NCBI GenBank assembly: GCA_902801585.1
Contig: CADCIU010000048.1
Coordinates: forward strand, 1 to 31,049
Source: an uncultured Lachnospiraceae bacterium
GTDB lineage: Bacteria > Bacillota_A > Clostridia > Lachnospirales > Lachnospiraceae
DNA length: 31,049 nt
Direction of reading: 5' to 3'
The position numbers were made by a program, and so were the translations under genes. Shown here piece after piece: positions 20,692-28,387 of this stretch (within the stretch, counting starts at the first letter, position 1; every line of letters begins with the position of its first letter). A model generated the notes under the pieces. The model did not search any database and was not told the origin of the DNA. It was given only the letters and a program-made list of their open reading frames with translations.

Positions 20692-21813
20692 TCACAGGTA
20701 GTCCCGCACGACGGGGATCATGCGCAGAAGGAATGTGATCACGAAGCATATGAGCATTGTCAGCGCGCAGAAGAGAAGACTCACCACAAGAGAAGGAAGC
20801 CCCCCGGCGGCCAGAGAGTCCATAGCCTGTATACAGCGAGGATGCCTTATGAACATCAGGTGCAGTAAATAGATGCCAAAAGAGCACCGGCCCAGAGTGA
20901 TGAATATATGGCTCAGTCTCTTTCCCGGCGGCCTTATACCCGTCAGATATTTGATCAGCATGTAGACACTCACCGCGTTGATCAGGACATAGCAGTTGTG
21001 AAAGGTCTGAGACTGTGAGCTGCTGACCACGCCCTCAAGAGACTGCTTGTAGTATGTGACAGCGCAGGTGAGCGCGAGCAGAAGGAGGTTGAGAGCCCAG
21101 ACGCCGGCAACTGCGCGGCCGGTGATCTTTATGTGATGCTCCAGATAATAACCGATACAGGGAAAGAGCACGATGTTGGCCAGAAGCCAGGACGGCCTGA
21201 AGCCGCTGTTGCAGGTCAGGTTTCCCTTAAAGAGCAGATAATCGGTGATCGTGACCGTGTTAAAGACCAGACAGATCAGAACCATATAGTTGTAATAGTG
21301 CACTTTCAGGCCGGAAGCGATCCCCTGCAGGAAGGGCAGGGAGATCAGGAAGGCAATATAAAAGTAGATAAACCACAGATGGAAGCCGGTTCCCGAGCTG
21401 TAAGTGCGTTTCAGGTATTCTTTCACGCTGAACACAATGCCCGGATCCTGATGTACACGGATCAGCTCATAGATCAGAGAGATCACGAGCAGGACGACGA
21501 CCTGCCGCTTGATCCTCTTGCCGAAGAGCACGGGGAGAGGATCGGGCTCCCTTGGAAGGAGGAGGGCACCGGAGATCATAAAGTACAGAGGTACGGAAAA
21601 CTTGCAGAAAACAGACAGAAAAAGACTGATCCAATACAAGGGGCTTGCCGGCGGGGTCTTAGTGAACAGCAGAAAGCCTTGATCGCCCGTGTGATTGAAT
21701 ATGACAAAAAAGACAGCGGCAAAACGCATGATCTCCAAATAGACCCGCTTTTTGGGCGGGCCCTTTATTGAACTTTTTTCGAAGCTGTTTCCGGAAGCAT
21801 TCCTTTTATCCAT
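20692..21813 (-). CDS. Acyltransferase family 3 membrane protein
   Basis: The 373-residue protein has about ten transmembrane helices and the family's N-terminal signature with an Arg and His spaced 10-11 residues apart: RFAAVFFVIFNH (29-40). An aromatic HLWFIYFYIAFLI helix follows in the middle. Acyltransferase-3 proteins (OafA/WecH type) acetylate or acylate surface sugars, peptidoglycan or lipid carriers. The start MDKRNA lies 16 bp after the stop of the rlmI-like gene on the same strand, so the two are probably co-transcribed. The acceptor cannot be deduced. Confidence 0.9.
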   Translation of the reverse strand: MDKRNASGNSFEKSSIKGPPKKRVYLEIMRFAAVFFVIFNHTGDQGFLLFTKTPPASPLYWISLFLSVFCKFSVPLYFMISGALLLPREPDPLPVLFGKRIKRQVVVLLVISLIYELIRVHQDPGIVFSVKEYLKRTYSSGTGFHLWFIYFYIAFLISLPFLQGIASGLKVHYYNYMVLICLVFNTVTITDYLLFKGNLTCNSGFRPSWLLANIVLFPCIGYYLEHHIKITGRAVAGVWALNLLLLALTCAVTYYKQSLEGVVSSSQSQTFHNCYVLINAVSVYMLIKYLTGIRPPGKRLSHIFITLGRCSFGIYLLHLMFIRHPRCIQAMDSLAAGGLPSLVVSLLFCALTMLICFVITFLLRMIPVVRDYL

Positions 21814-21829
21814 TTCTTATTCTTCTTTC

Positions 21830-23002
21830 TTATTCTTCCTCAATGACCTGGAAAATATAGAATCGGTGCGCATCCCTTGCGGCCTCTCCTATGGTCTTTC
21901 TGAACAGCTCCGGATCCATGAAGTGTGAGCAGGAACAGGTGACGAGATAACCGCCGTTTCTGACCAGTTTCATGCCGCGAAGATTGATCTCCCGATAGCC
22001 TCTGGCCGCCGCCTTGACGGAACTGCGCGACTTGGTGAAGGCGGGGGGATCCAGAATGACGACGTCATATAGTTCTCCCTGTTCGATCAGTTCAGGCAGC
22101 AGCGCGAATACATCGCGGCACAGGAAAGAGACTCTGTCCTGAAAACCGTTCAGGCGCGCATTTTCCTGTGCCTGTTCGACAGCCAGGTCGGAGGCGTCCA
22201 CCGCGGTGACCTCCGCAGCGCCCGCAGCTGCGGCGTTGAGCGCAAAGGAGCCGGTGTGAGTGAAGCAGTCCAGGACCCTGGAACCTCCGCAGAGGCGGTG
22301 GATGGCCCGGCGGTTGTCTTTCTGGTCCAGGAAAAAGCCGGTCTTTTGACCGTTTTCCACATCCACAATATAGCGGACGCCGTTCTCGACGATCTGCACC
22401 TTGGTGTCGAAGGGTTCTGTGAGAAAGCCCTTCTCACGGGGCATTCCCTCGAGCTCGCGCACTTTGGCATCACTGCGCTCATAGATTCCCCGCACCGGGA
22501 CGCCGTCTTCGCGCAGCGCGGCGACCAGAGCTGCCAGCAGATATCCCTTGAGGCGGTCGATGCCGAGCGCAAGGGATTCCACGACAAGGATATCCTCATA
22601 CTTGTCGACCGTAAGACCCGGCAGGAAATCCGCCTCGCCGAAGATCAGCCGGCAGCTGGATGTGTCGATGACTTTCCTGCGGTAATCCCATGCGCGGCGC
22701 ACGCGCTCCGCGAGAAAGGCCGGCGTGATCCTCGATTCTTTTCTGCGGGAGAGGAGACGGACCGTGATCCTGGACTTTCGGTTGATGAAGCCGTAACCCA
22801 TGAAGTAGCCGTCAAAATCTTCCACGGAGATGATGTCTCCGTCCTCGAAAGAGCCTCTAAGCGACGCGATCTCATTGTCATAGACCCAGAGACCGCCCGC
22901 TTTTATGGTGCGGCCTTCTCTTTTTTTCAGGACCGCGGCCGCGTTTACCGACAGGTCCTCCTGGCTTGTGATGTCGTAGTCATCTAAATTCAGTGGTCTC
23001 AT
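21830..23002 (-). CDS. rlmI: Class I rRNA large-subunit methyltransferase, RlmI-like
   Basis: The 390-residue protein fits the RlmI (23S rRNA m5C methyltransferase) family. An N-terminal PUA-like domain (LKKREGRTIKAGGLWVYDNEI, then FINRKSRITVRLLS) leads into a middle EEHUD-type linker with GFLTEP, and a Rossmann methyltransferase follows with VLDCFTHTGSFAL (SAM-binding motif I), AVDASDLAVEQAQ and the catalytic-loop VILDPPAFTKSR. A Cys in VTCSCSHFM matches the position of the nucleophile in this family. I chose the second ATG (23002) since AGGAAGG sits 8 nt upstream. The earlier ATG (23020) overlaps that site. The assignment is at family level, because RlmI and related paralogues are hard to tell apart by eye. 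Confidence 0.82.
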   Translation of the reverse strand: MRPLNLDDYDITSQEDLSVNAAAVLKKREGRTIKAGGLWVYDNEIASLRGSFEDGDIISVEDFDGYFMGYGFINRKSRITVRLLSRRKESRITPAFLAERVRRAWDYRRKVIDTSSCRLIFGEADFLPGLTVDKYEDILVVESLALGIDRLKGYLLAALVAALREDGVPVRGIYERSDAKVRELEGMPREKGFLTEPFDTKVQIVENGVRYIVDVENGQKTGFFLDQKDNRRAIHRLCGGSRVLDCFTHTGSFALNAAAAGAAEVTAVDASDLAVEQAQENARLNGFQDRVSFLCRDVFALLPELIEQGELYDVVILDPPAFTKSRSSVKAAARGYREINLRGMKLVRNGGYLVTCSCSHFMDPELFRKTIGEAARDAHRFYIFQVIEEE

Positions 23003-23060
23003 TACAGATTCCTTCCTCATTCCGGATTAATTACTAATTTGTGACCGTGTCTATGTCTGA

Positions 23061-25115
23061 TCATCGGATGTGTGAATCCAGCTGCTCCTTAAGAAGGGCG
23101 GCCTTCTCCTCGTATTGGGGATCATTGGCCTTCTCTCCCATCGAGTTGTAGAGAGAGATCAGGCTCTCGACACTCTTTACCGAAGGGTGATCGGCGGAGG
23201 CGCCCTCGGGAATGAGTGACAGCGAGTCCTCCGTCATGGAGAATACAAGGGAGAGGAGCTGCCTGGAGACGTCCCGGTCACTGTCCATGCCGATGGAGAG
23301 GATCTGGGGCACGAAGCCCAGCGTAGAGGCCGTGTACCAGCTGCCTCTGAAATTGTTGGGATCTGCCTGATTGTCGGTCAGAGGTGTATTGAGCTTGTTG
23401 GTGAGGTAAGCGATCACGAGGTCCCTGGACGGGTCGACCATGATCAGTGTTCCGGTCCAGCCTTGGTGGCCGATGGCTCCGGAGCAGGCCTGGGTGCCAA
23501 AATACCAATCCCGCTGGTCATCTCCTTCGCGCCACCAGCCAAGTCCCCAGTTCGCGGCGTCTTCCTTCTTGGGCGCAGTGAACATATCGATGACATTTCG
23601 GGAGAAGAAGCGGTGCTCACCGTAACCGCCCGTCAGCATGACGGAAGCCAGTCTGGCCAGGTCAGACGCGTTGGAGAACAGGCCGGCGTGGCCTGAGACG
23701 CCGCCCATGCTGTAATAGGCTTTCTCGTCGTGCACCGTGCCCTGAAGCGTCTCTTTACGGATCCCGGGGAAGTCCACGACGCCGTCCCTTGTGTTGCCGC
23801 AAAGTTCTGTGGCGGCACAATCCTGCGAGGTGAAGCCGTGATCGAGCGGTGTATAGGTCATGCGCGTCAGTCCCATGGGATCAAGGAAGGTCTCTTTGAG
23901 AAGTGTGTCCAGGTCCTTTCCGGTGACCTGTTCGATCACGATCCCCAGGACCATGTAGTCGACGTCGGAGTATACAGTCTTCGTGCCGGGCTCGTACATC
24001 AGCGGTGTGCGCCCGATCGCTTCGATCGTCGCCTCACGCGTCTCATCATCTCCCCCGCTTCCGGCAAAGAGCTTATTGGTGCCCGTGGGGTCGAATTCCT
24101 GCTTCTCTGTGTTGAGATGAGGGTTAAAATAGCGGGGATCCGCAGGGAATCCGCCCTGATGCCGCAGAAGATCGCGGATCGTGAGAGAACGCTTCCATTC
24201 TTTCTGTACATCGAGGGAAGGATTTTCGCCGTCCGTATATTCGATCTCGATGACATTTTCATAGAAGGAGGGACCGAGATAATCCGAGACTTTGGCGTCG
24301 AGGTTCAGCTCACCGTCGGTGACCAGTTTCTGCAGTGCATAGTTTGTGCCGAACATCTTGGTGATGGAGGCAATATCGTACATTGTATCTGTTGTGACGG
24401 CCGTGCGCTGATCCTGCGGGATGGGCGTTCCATCCGGATTATAGGAGTTCAGGCTGCCCCACGCATTTTGATAGACAAGCCTGCCGTGACGGATCACAGC
24501 GAGCTGTGCGCTGGTAAAACCGTTCTCGATATCGGATTCGATCAGATCGGAGATCAGATCCACGGACTGCTGTGAGATGCCTGCTTCTTCCAGTGTCCCG
24601 TCCAGAACAGTCGGATAGGTGATATAGATGCCGACCTTCTGCCCGGAGGCGGCGGGGAGAATATCTGTGACCTGGATTGTGTTGAGGCCGTCAACAGCCG
24701 CGCCGGAAAAGTCGATCTCATAGACCTTGCCGGCTTCCATAGCAGTGGTATCCACAGGAATATTGTTGATGTACATACTAAAGGATGTGATACCGGCATC
24801 GGGCGCCGCATAGAGGGTTCCCTGCCCGTGTCTTCCCTCGAAGCTGACCATGCTGTTCATGGCGAGACTGTTGTCCGGTTTGCCTTTCCAGTCGGGAAAA
24901 GAGACGGAGAACTGCCAGCCGCAGTCAGGAAGAGCCTGGATCTGGGCAGCGCTGATCAGCCCGTCCGAAGCTGAGAAGCCGCCGTCTGCTGCCGAAGAGG
25001 CGGAGCTGCCTGCCGCCGGCGAAGCGGCCGATGAGGTACAGCCGCTCAGGAGGAGAGATACGACTGCCGGAACGAAGATCATGCAGCGGAAAATGACACG
25101 CATCGAGTGTTTCAT
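23061..25115 (-). CDS. Serine hydrolase lipoprotein (class C beta-lactamase / penicillin-binding-like)
   Basis: The 684-residue lipoprotein has a signal peptide ending LLLSGC (lipid on Cys26). A beta-rich N-terminal domain (60-170) precedes the beta-lactamase-fold domain, which carries ASITK (Ser250, Lys253) as the nucleophile motif, YSD at 382-384 where class C enzymes normally have YxN, and GHQGWTG (549-555) as the third motif. GHAGLFS (475-481) is a usual landmark of this subfamily. A short helical tail (620-684) ends the protein. Such proteins are usually D-Ala-D-Ala peptidases, esterases or peptidoglycan amide hydrolases rather than true beta-lactamases. It is divergently transcribed from degV across a 272-bp gap. 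Confidence 0.85.
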   Translation of the reverse strand: MKHSMRVIFRCMIFVPAVVSLLLSGCTSSAASPAAGSSASSAADGGFSASDGLISAAQIQALPDCGWQFSVSFPDWKGKPDNSLAMNSMVSFEGRHGQGTLYAAPDAGITSFSMYINNIPVDTTAMEAGKVYEIDFSGAAVDGLNTIQVTDILPAASGQKVGIYITYPTVLDGTLEEAGISQQSVDLISDLIESDIENGFTSAQLAVIRHGRLVYQNAWGSLNSYNPDGTPIPQDQRTAVTTDTMYDIASITKMFGTNYALQKLVTDGELNLDAKVSDYLGPSFYENVIEIEYTDGENPSLDVQKEWKRSLTIRDLLRHQGGFPADPRYFNPHLNTEKQEFDPTGTNKLFAGSGGDDETREATIEAIGRTPLMYEPGTKTVYSDVDYMVLGIVIEQVTGKDLDTLLKETFLDPMGLTRMTYTPLDHGFTSQDCAATELCGNTRDGVVDFPGIRKETLQGTVHDEKAYYSMGGVSGHAGLFSNASDLARLASVMLTGGYGEHRFFSRNVIDMFTAPKKEDAANWGLGWWREGDDQRDWYFGTQACSGAIGHQGWTGTLIMVDPSRDLVIAYLTNKLNTPLTDNQADPNNFRGSWYTASTLGFVPQILSIGMDSDRDVSRQLLSLVFSMTEDSLSLIPEGASADHPSVKSVESLISLYNSMGEKANDPQYEEKAALLKEQLDSHIR

Positions 25116-25201
25116 TTTACAGTCCTTTCTTAATAACTGTCCGTGGGTATCGCAGCGCCCGCCGGTGTGGTATTTTGGCAGAACGCCACAGCATACATTA
25201 C

Positions 25202-25231
25202 ATTATAGAATAAATATAGAAAAATAGGTAA
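25202..25231 (-). promoter_or_regulatory. Candidate promoter for the serine hydrolase gene
   Basis: On the minus strand a consensus TATAAT occupies 25207-25202 with TTACCT 18 bp upstream (25231-25226). The start codon lies about 90 bp downstream, and the surroundings are AT-rich. Confidence 0.4.
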
Positions 25232-25271
25232 AAAAAGCGCAAGGCTAAGAGGTGCACTGCAGGGGGAATTC

Positions 25272-25300
25272 TTGACTGTAAACGATAAAAAGACTATCCT
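25272..25300 (+). promoter_or_regulatory. Sigma-A-type promoter of degV
   Basis: TTGACT (25272-25277) and TATCCT (25295-25300) are spaced by exactly 17 bp. A GAGTGCA sequence is repeated in the leader (25348 and 25361 regions) before the AGGGAG ribosome site at 25377. Confidence 0.75.
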
Positions 25301-25387
25301 ATGTATCAGGATTCAGTAATCGCGATATCACGTAAGGCGAAAAAAGAGTGCACCGCATAGAGTGCATCTGAGCCGCAGGGAGTATTT

Positions 25388-26242
25388 ATGAATAAGGATA
25401 AAGTTGCGGTGCTCACCGATTCGGGATGTGACGTTCCTCAGAATTTCAGAGAAAAATACGGGATCTGGATGCTGCCTCTCCGCGTCATGTACCCGGAGAA
25501 AGACTATGACGACGGTGTAAATATCGATCCGATGATGGTATACCGCCGTTTTCCGGATGAATATCCCAGTACTTCGACGCCTTCACTGGCGGAGGTGCAG
25601 GACAAATTCGACGAGATCAGGGCGGCCGGATTTGAAAAGATCATTGCCATTGCGATCTCCAGCGGGCTGAGCGGGACATTCAATACGATCCGGCTGGCTG
25701 CGGAGCAGCAGGACGAGCTGGAGGTCTTCGTGTTCGACACGAAGAATATTTCCGTTGCCTCCGGGATCTGGGCGATCTGGGCGGCGACCAAGCTGGAAAA
25801 CGGATGGTCTTTTGAGGAAGTCAAGACGGGCCTTCAGAACAAGATCTATGATTCCAAGGTCATGTTCTACATGGACACGCTCAAATATCTCAAAAAGGGC
25901 GGCCGCATCGGCAAGGTGACGTCCGTTGTCGGAGAAGTCCTCAGTCTCAAGCCCATCATTTCCTGTAATGAGGACGGGATCTACTATACGGTGGGACTGA
26001 TCCGCGGAGCGAAGCAGGGCAAGAAGAAGCTGCTGAACGAAATGCTGCAGTTCTGCAGGGGACACCACTGCTGGATCATCATCGGACACGGCGATGCCAA
26101 CGAGGAAGCCGGAAGGATGCTGGAGATGGTGGAGACGCAGCTGACCAGCAAGGAAATTCTCTTTGTGAAGCAGATCAATGCCACGCTCGCCATCAATACA
26201 GGACCCGGTCTGGTAGGTATTTGTGCGCTGCGCGATCCGTAA
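25388..26242 (+). CDS. DegV-family fatty-acid-binding protein (FakB-like)
   Basis: The 284-residue product has the DegV hallmarks: VAVLTDSGCDVP at the start, the STPSLAEVQDKFDE segment, SSGLSGTFNTIRLA (the conserved ligand-site motif), YLKKGGRIGK and the final TGPGLVG. DegV/FakB proteins bind a fatty acid and hand it to the kinase FakA, making acyl phosphate for phospholipid synthesis from external fatty acids. No fakA is nearby, and many DegV paralogues have uncertain partners. It has its own promoter at 25272-25300. Its presence adds a further fatty-acid gene to the window, but 16 kb from the isomerase cluster. Confidence 0.9.
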   Translation: MNKDKVAVLTDSGCDVPQNFREKYGIWMLPLRVMYPEKDYDDGVNIDPMMVYRRFPDEYPSTSTPSLAEVQDKFDEIRAAGFEKIIAIAISSGLSGTFNTIRLAAEQQDELEVFVFDTKNISVASGIWAIWAATKLENGWSFEEVKTGLQNKIYDSKVMFYMDTLKYLKKGGRIGKVTSVVGEVLSLKPIISCNEDGIYYTVGLIRGAKQGKKKLLNEMLQFCRGHHCWIIIGHGDANEEAGRMLEMVETQLTSKEILFVKQINATLAINTGPGLVGICALRDP

Positions 26243-26389
26243 TATGAAAAGATTTCAACAGCAGTATTAAGAAAAATTCATATTTGTACTGGAAAAATCG
26301 TCAGTATAGTAATATAATTGTTCGGGAAATGCACCACGTTAAAGTGATGAATTATATAAAATCATTGAAAGAAGCAGGAGGACACAGGA

Positions 26390-27424
26390 ATGGTTGCTAA
26401 GAAAGACATTGATTGGGCAAACCTCGGATTCAGCTATCATGTGACAGATAAGAGATACGTATCCATGTATCAGGATGGCAAGTGGGATGACGGCGCATTG
26501 ATTTCGGATGACAAGATCGTCATGAGTGAGGACGCGGGCGTTCTTCAGTATTCCCAGTCAGTTTTCGAGGGACTCAAAGCCTATGAGACGGAAGACGGAC
26601 ACATCGTATGTTTCCGCCCCGATCTCAACGCACAGAGAATGTACGACTCGGCGCTTCGTCTTGAGATGCCTCCTTTCCCGGTTGACAGATTTGTGGAGGC
26701 CGTCAAGGCCACCGTCAGGGCGAACGAGGCATGGGTGCCTCCGTACGGCACGGGTGCTACTCTCTATATACGTCCCTATATGTTCGGAATCAGCCCCGTC
26801 ATCGGCGTTAAGCCTGCGGATGACTATATGTTCCGCATTTTCACGACACCTGTCGGCCCTTACTTCAAGGGCGGCGCAAAGCCGATCGTAGTCCGTGTCA
26901 GTGACTTTGACCGCGCGGCTCCCAGAGGAACCGGCCACATCAAGGCGGGCCTCAACTATGCGATGAGCCTGCATGCGATCGTAGATGCCCATAAGGAAGG
27001 CTTTGCGGAGAATATTTATCTGGATCCCGCGACCAGGACCAAACTGGAGGAGACCGGCGGCGCCAATATCCTTCTGGTGGATCAGGACGATACACTGGTC
27101 ATTCCCGCTTCTGACAGTATTCTTCCTTCCATCACCCGCCGCTCGATCCACTACGTTGCAGAGCATTATCTGGGCATGAAGGTGGTCGAGAGAGAAGTTC
27201 TCCTCGCTGATGTGGAGAAGGGCGAATTCAAGGAGTGCGGCCTGTGCGGAACGGCAGCGGTCATCTCCCCGATCGGCAAGATCAATGACCACGGCAAGGA
27301 GATCGAATTCTCGAACGGCATGGAGAAGATGGGCCCTGTCATGCAGAAGCTGTATGATACGCTGACCGGTATCCAGATGGGCAGGATCGAGGCTCCGGAA
27401 GGCTGGATCGTAAGAATCGATTGA
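26390..27424 (+). CDS. ilvE: Branched-chain amino acid aminotransferase
   Basis: This 344-residue PLP enzyme of fold type IV has the family blocks QYSQSVFEGLKAY, LRLEMPPFP, YIRPYMFG, GHIKAGLNYAMSL (containing the PLP lysine), EETGGANILLVD, and ECGLCGTAAVISPI near the end. It transfers the amino group between glutamate and 2-ketoisocaproate, 2-ketoisovalerate or 3-methyl-2-oxovalerate, in synthesis or breakdown of Leu, Val and Ile. AGGAGG at 26377-26382 precedes ATG 26390. It is monocistronic, bounded by a terminator at 27486-27519. With the downstream ferredoxin oxidoreductase it could feed amino-acid fermentation, but it is not in the same transcript. Confidence 0.93.
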   Translation: MVAKKDIDWANLGFSYHVTDKRYVSMYQDGKWDDGALISDDKIVMSEDAGVLQYSQSVFEGLKAYETEDGHIVCFRPDLNAQRMYDSALRLEMPPFPVDRFVEAVKATVRANEAWVPPYGTGATLYIRPYMFGISPVIGVKPADDYMFRIFTTPVGPYFKGGAKPIVVRVSDFDRAAPRGTGHIKAGLNYAMSLHAIVDAHKEGFAENIYLDPATRTKLEETGGANILLVDQDDTLVIPASDSILPSITRRSIHYVAEHYLGMKVVEREVLLADVEKGEFKECGLCGTAAVISPIGKINDHGKEIEFSNGMEKMGPVMQKLYDTLTGIQMGRIEAPEGWIVRID

Positions 27425-27485
27425 TAAAGAGCTCTTATGTGATGTTTTTTGCCGGAACTAGCTGACAGCAGCAGGAAAGATGTTT

Positions 27486-27519
27486 CCTCCCCGGATCCGA
27501 AGCGGTTTGGGGAGGTTTT
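27486..27519 (+). terminator. Terminator of the aminotransferase gene
   Basis: CCTCCCC (27486-27492) pairs with GGGGAGG (27509-27515), followed by TTTT. A partial inner stem adds stability. It lies 62 bp after the ilvE stop. Confidence 0.7.
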
Positions 27520-27610
27520 GATTTAAGGAAAGTTTTGAGTTAAGAAAAGTTTGGGTTACGAAAAGTTTTGATTAAGGAGGCTTGAGTATAAAAGCTTGAT
27601 TAAGGAGGTT
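27516..27610 (+). repeat. Degenerate 14-17 bp tandem repeat in the leader of the nucleotidyltransferase gene
   Basis: About six imperfect copies of TTTTGATTAAGGAAAG follow one another: the series reads TTTTGATTTAAGG, TTTTGAGTTAAG, TTTGGGTTACG, TTTTGATTAAGGAGG, CTTGAGTATAAAAG, CTTGATTAAGGAGG. Two copies contain a full AAGGAGG Shine-Dalgarno (ending near 27581 and 27608). Only the last is correctly spaced from ATG 27617. Confidence 0.75.
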
Positions 27611-27616
27611 TTACAG

Positions 27617-28354
27617 ATGAAAGCGTTAATTCTGGCAGCGGGGTTTGGAAAGAGACTTCAGCCGATCACAAACAGGATCCCCAAATCCATGGTGGAAGTG
27701 AACGGCACGCCGCTTCTGTGCAACGCGCTGAACAACGTAACGGCGCTGGGAATCTCAGAGATCGGAATCGTGGTCGGCCATATGGCGGATTATATTAAAG
27801 AGCATATCGGAAATGAATGGAACGGCGTTCCCGTCCGCTATTTTGAAAACGAGAGATATCTGGAAACAAACAACGTGGTCTCCCTGTACAAAGCGGCGGA
27901 GTTCTGCGATGATGACATGCTGATGCTGGAATGTGATATCTACTATCACAAGGAGATGCTCGAGGCGCTGATGAAGGGAGAAGGGGACTGCTCTATTTTG
28001 GTCAGCCCGTTCAATCCGATCACCATGGACGGCACCGTGATCCGCGTCGACGGAAACAAGGCAATGGAATTGATCCTGGGGAAATGGCAGGGAGATAACT
28101 TCAACTATAAGCCGACCCGCAAGACGGTCAACATGTACAAGTTCACGAAGGATTTCGTGAAGAACAAGTACATGCCCCTGATCCGCTGGTATGTGGAATG
28201 CATGGGCGAGAACAGCTATTATGAGAAGGTCCTGGGCAGCCTGATCTATTACCGTGAGTGCGACTTCAGGGTCGTGGAGGTCCCCGAGGAGATGTGGTGC
28301 GAGATCGATGACGAATATGATCTCCAGAGAGCCAGGGCAAGATTCGGCGAATAA
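27617..28354 (+). CDS. LicC-like nucleotidyltransferase (NTP-transferase family)
   Basis: The 245-residue protein begins with the nucleotidyltransferase signature MKALILAAGFGKRLQPITN and has PKSMVEVNGTPLL and a metal-site-like LECDIYY. The end reads EMWCEIDDEYDLQRA, which resembles the EIDSVQDY ending of phosphocholine cytidylyltransferase LicC. Enzymes of this group make CDP-choline or related CDP-alcohols, or NDP-sugars, for cell-surface decoration. No licABD gene is nearby. ATG 27617 is preferred, with AAGGAGG 8 nt upstream. An upstream in-frame TTG (27596) is unlikely. The next gene starts 33 bp downstream. The substrate cannot be fixed by eye. Confidence 0.8.
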   Translation: MKALILAAGFGKRLQPITNRIPKSMVEVNGTPLLCNALNNVTALGISEIGIVVGHMADYIKEHIGNEWNGVPVRYFENERYLETNNVVSLYKAAEFCDDDMLMLECDIYYHKEMLEALMKGEGDCSILVSPFNPITMDGTVIRVDGNKAMELILGKWQGDNFNYKPTRKTVNMYKFTKDFVKNKYMPLIRWYVECMGENSYYEKVLGSLIYYRECDFRVVEVPEEMWCEIDDEYDLQRARARFGE

Positions 28355-28387
28355 TTAAAGTTGAAGAATATATATGAGGAGTTTGAA

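Noticed and set aside
26243..26389. Possible CodY site or attenuator upstream of ilvE
   Set aside because: No good match to the CodY consensus, no leader peptide rich in branched-chain codons and no T-box features; promoter hexamers are also ambiguous.
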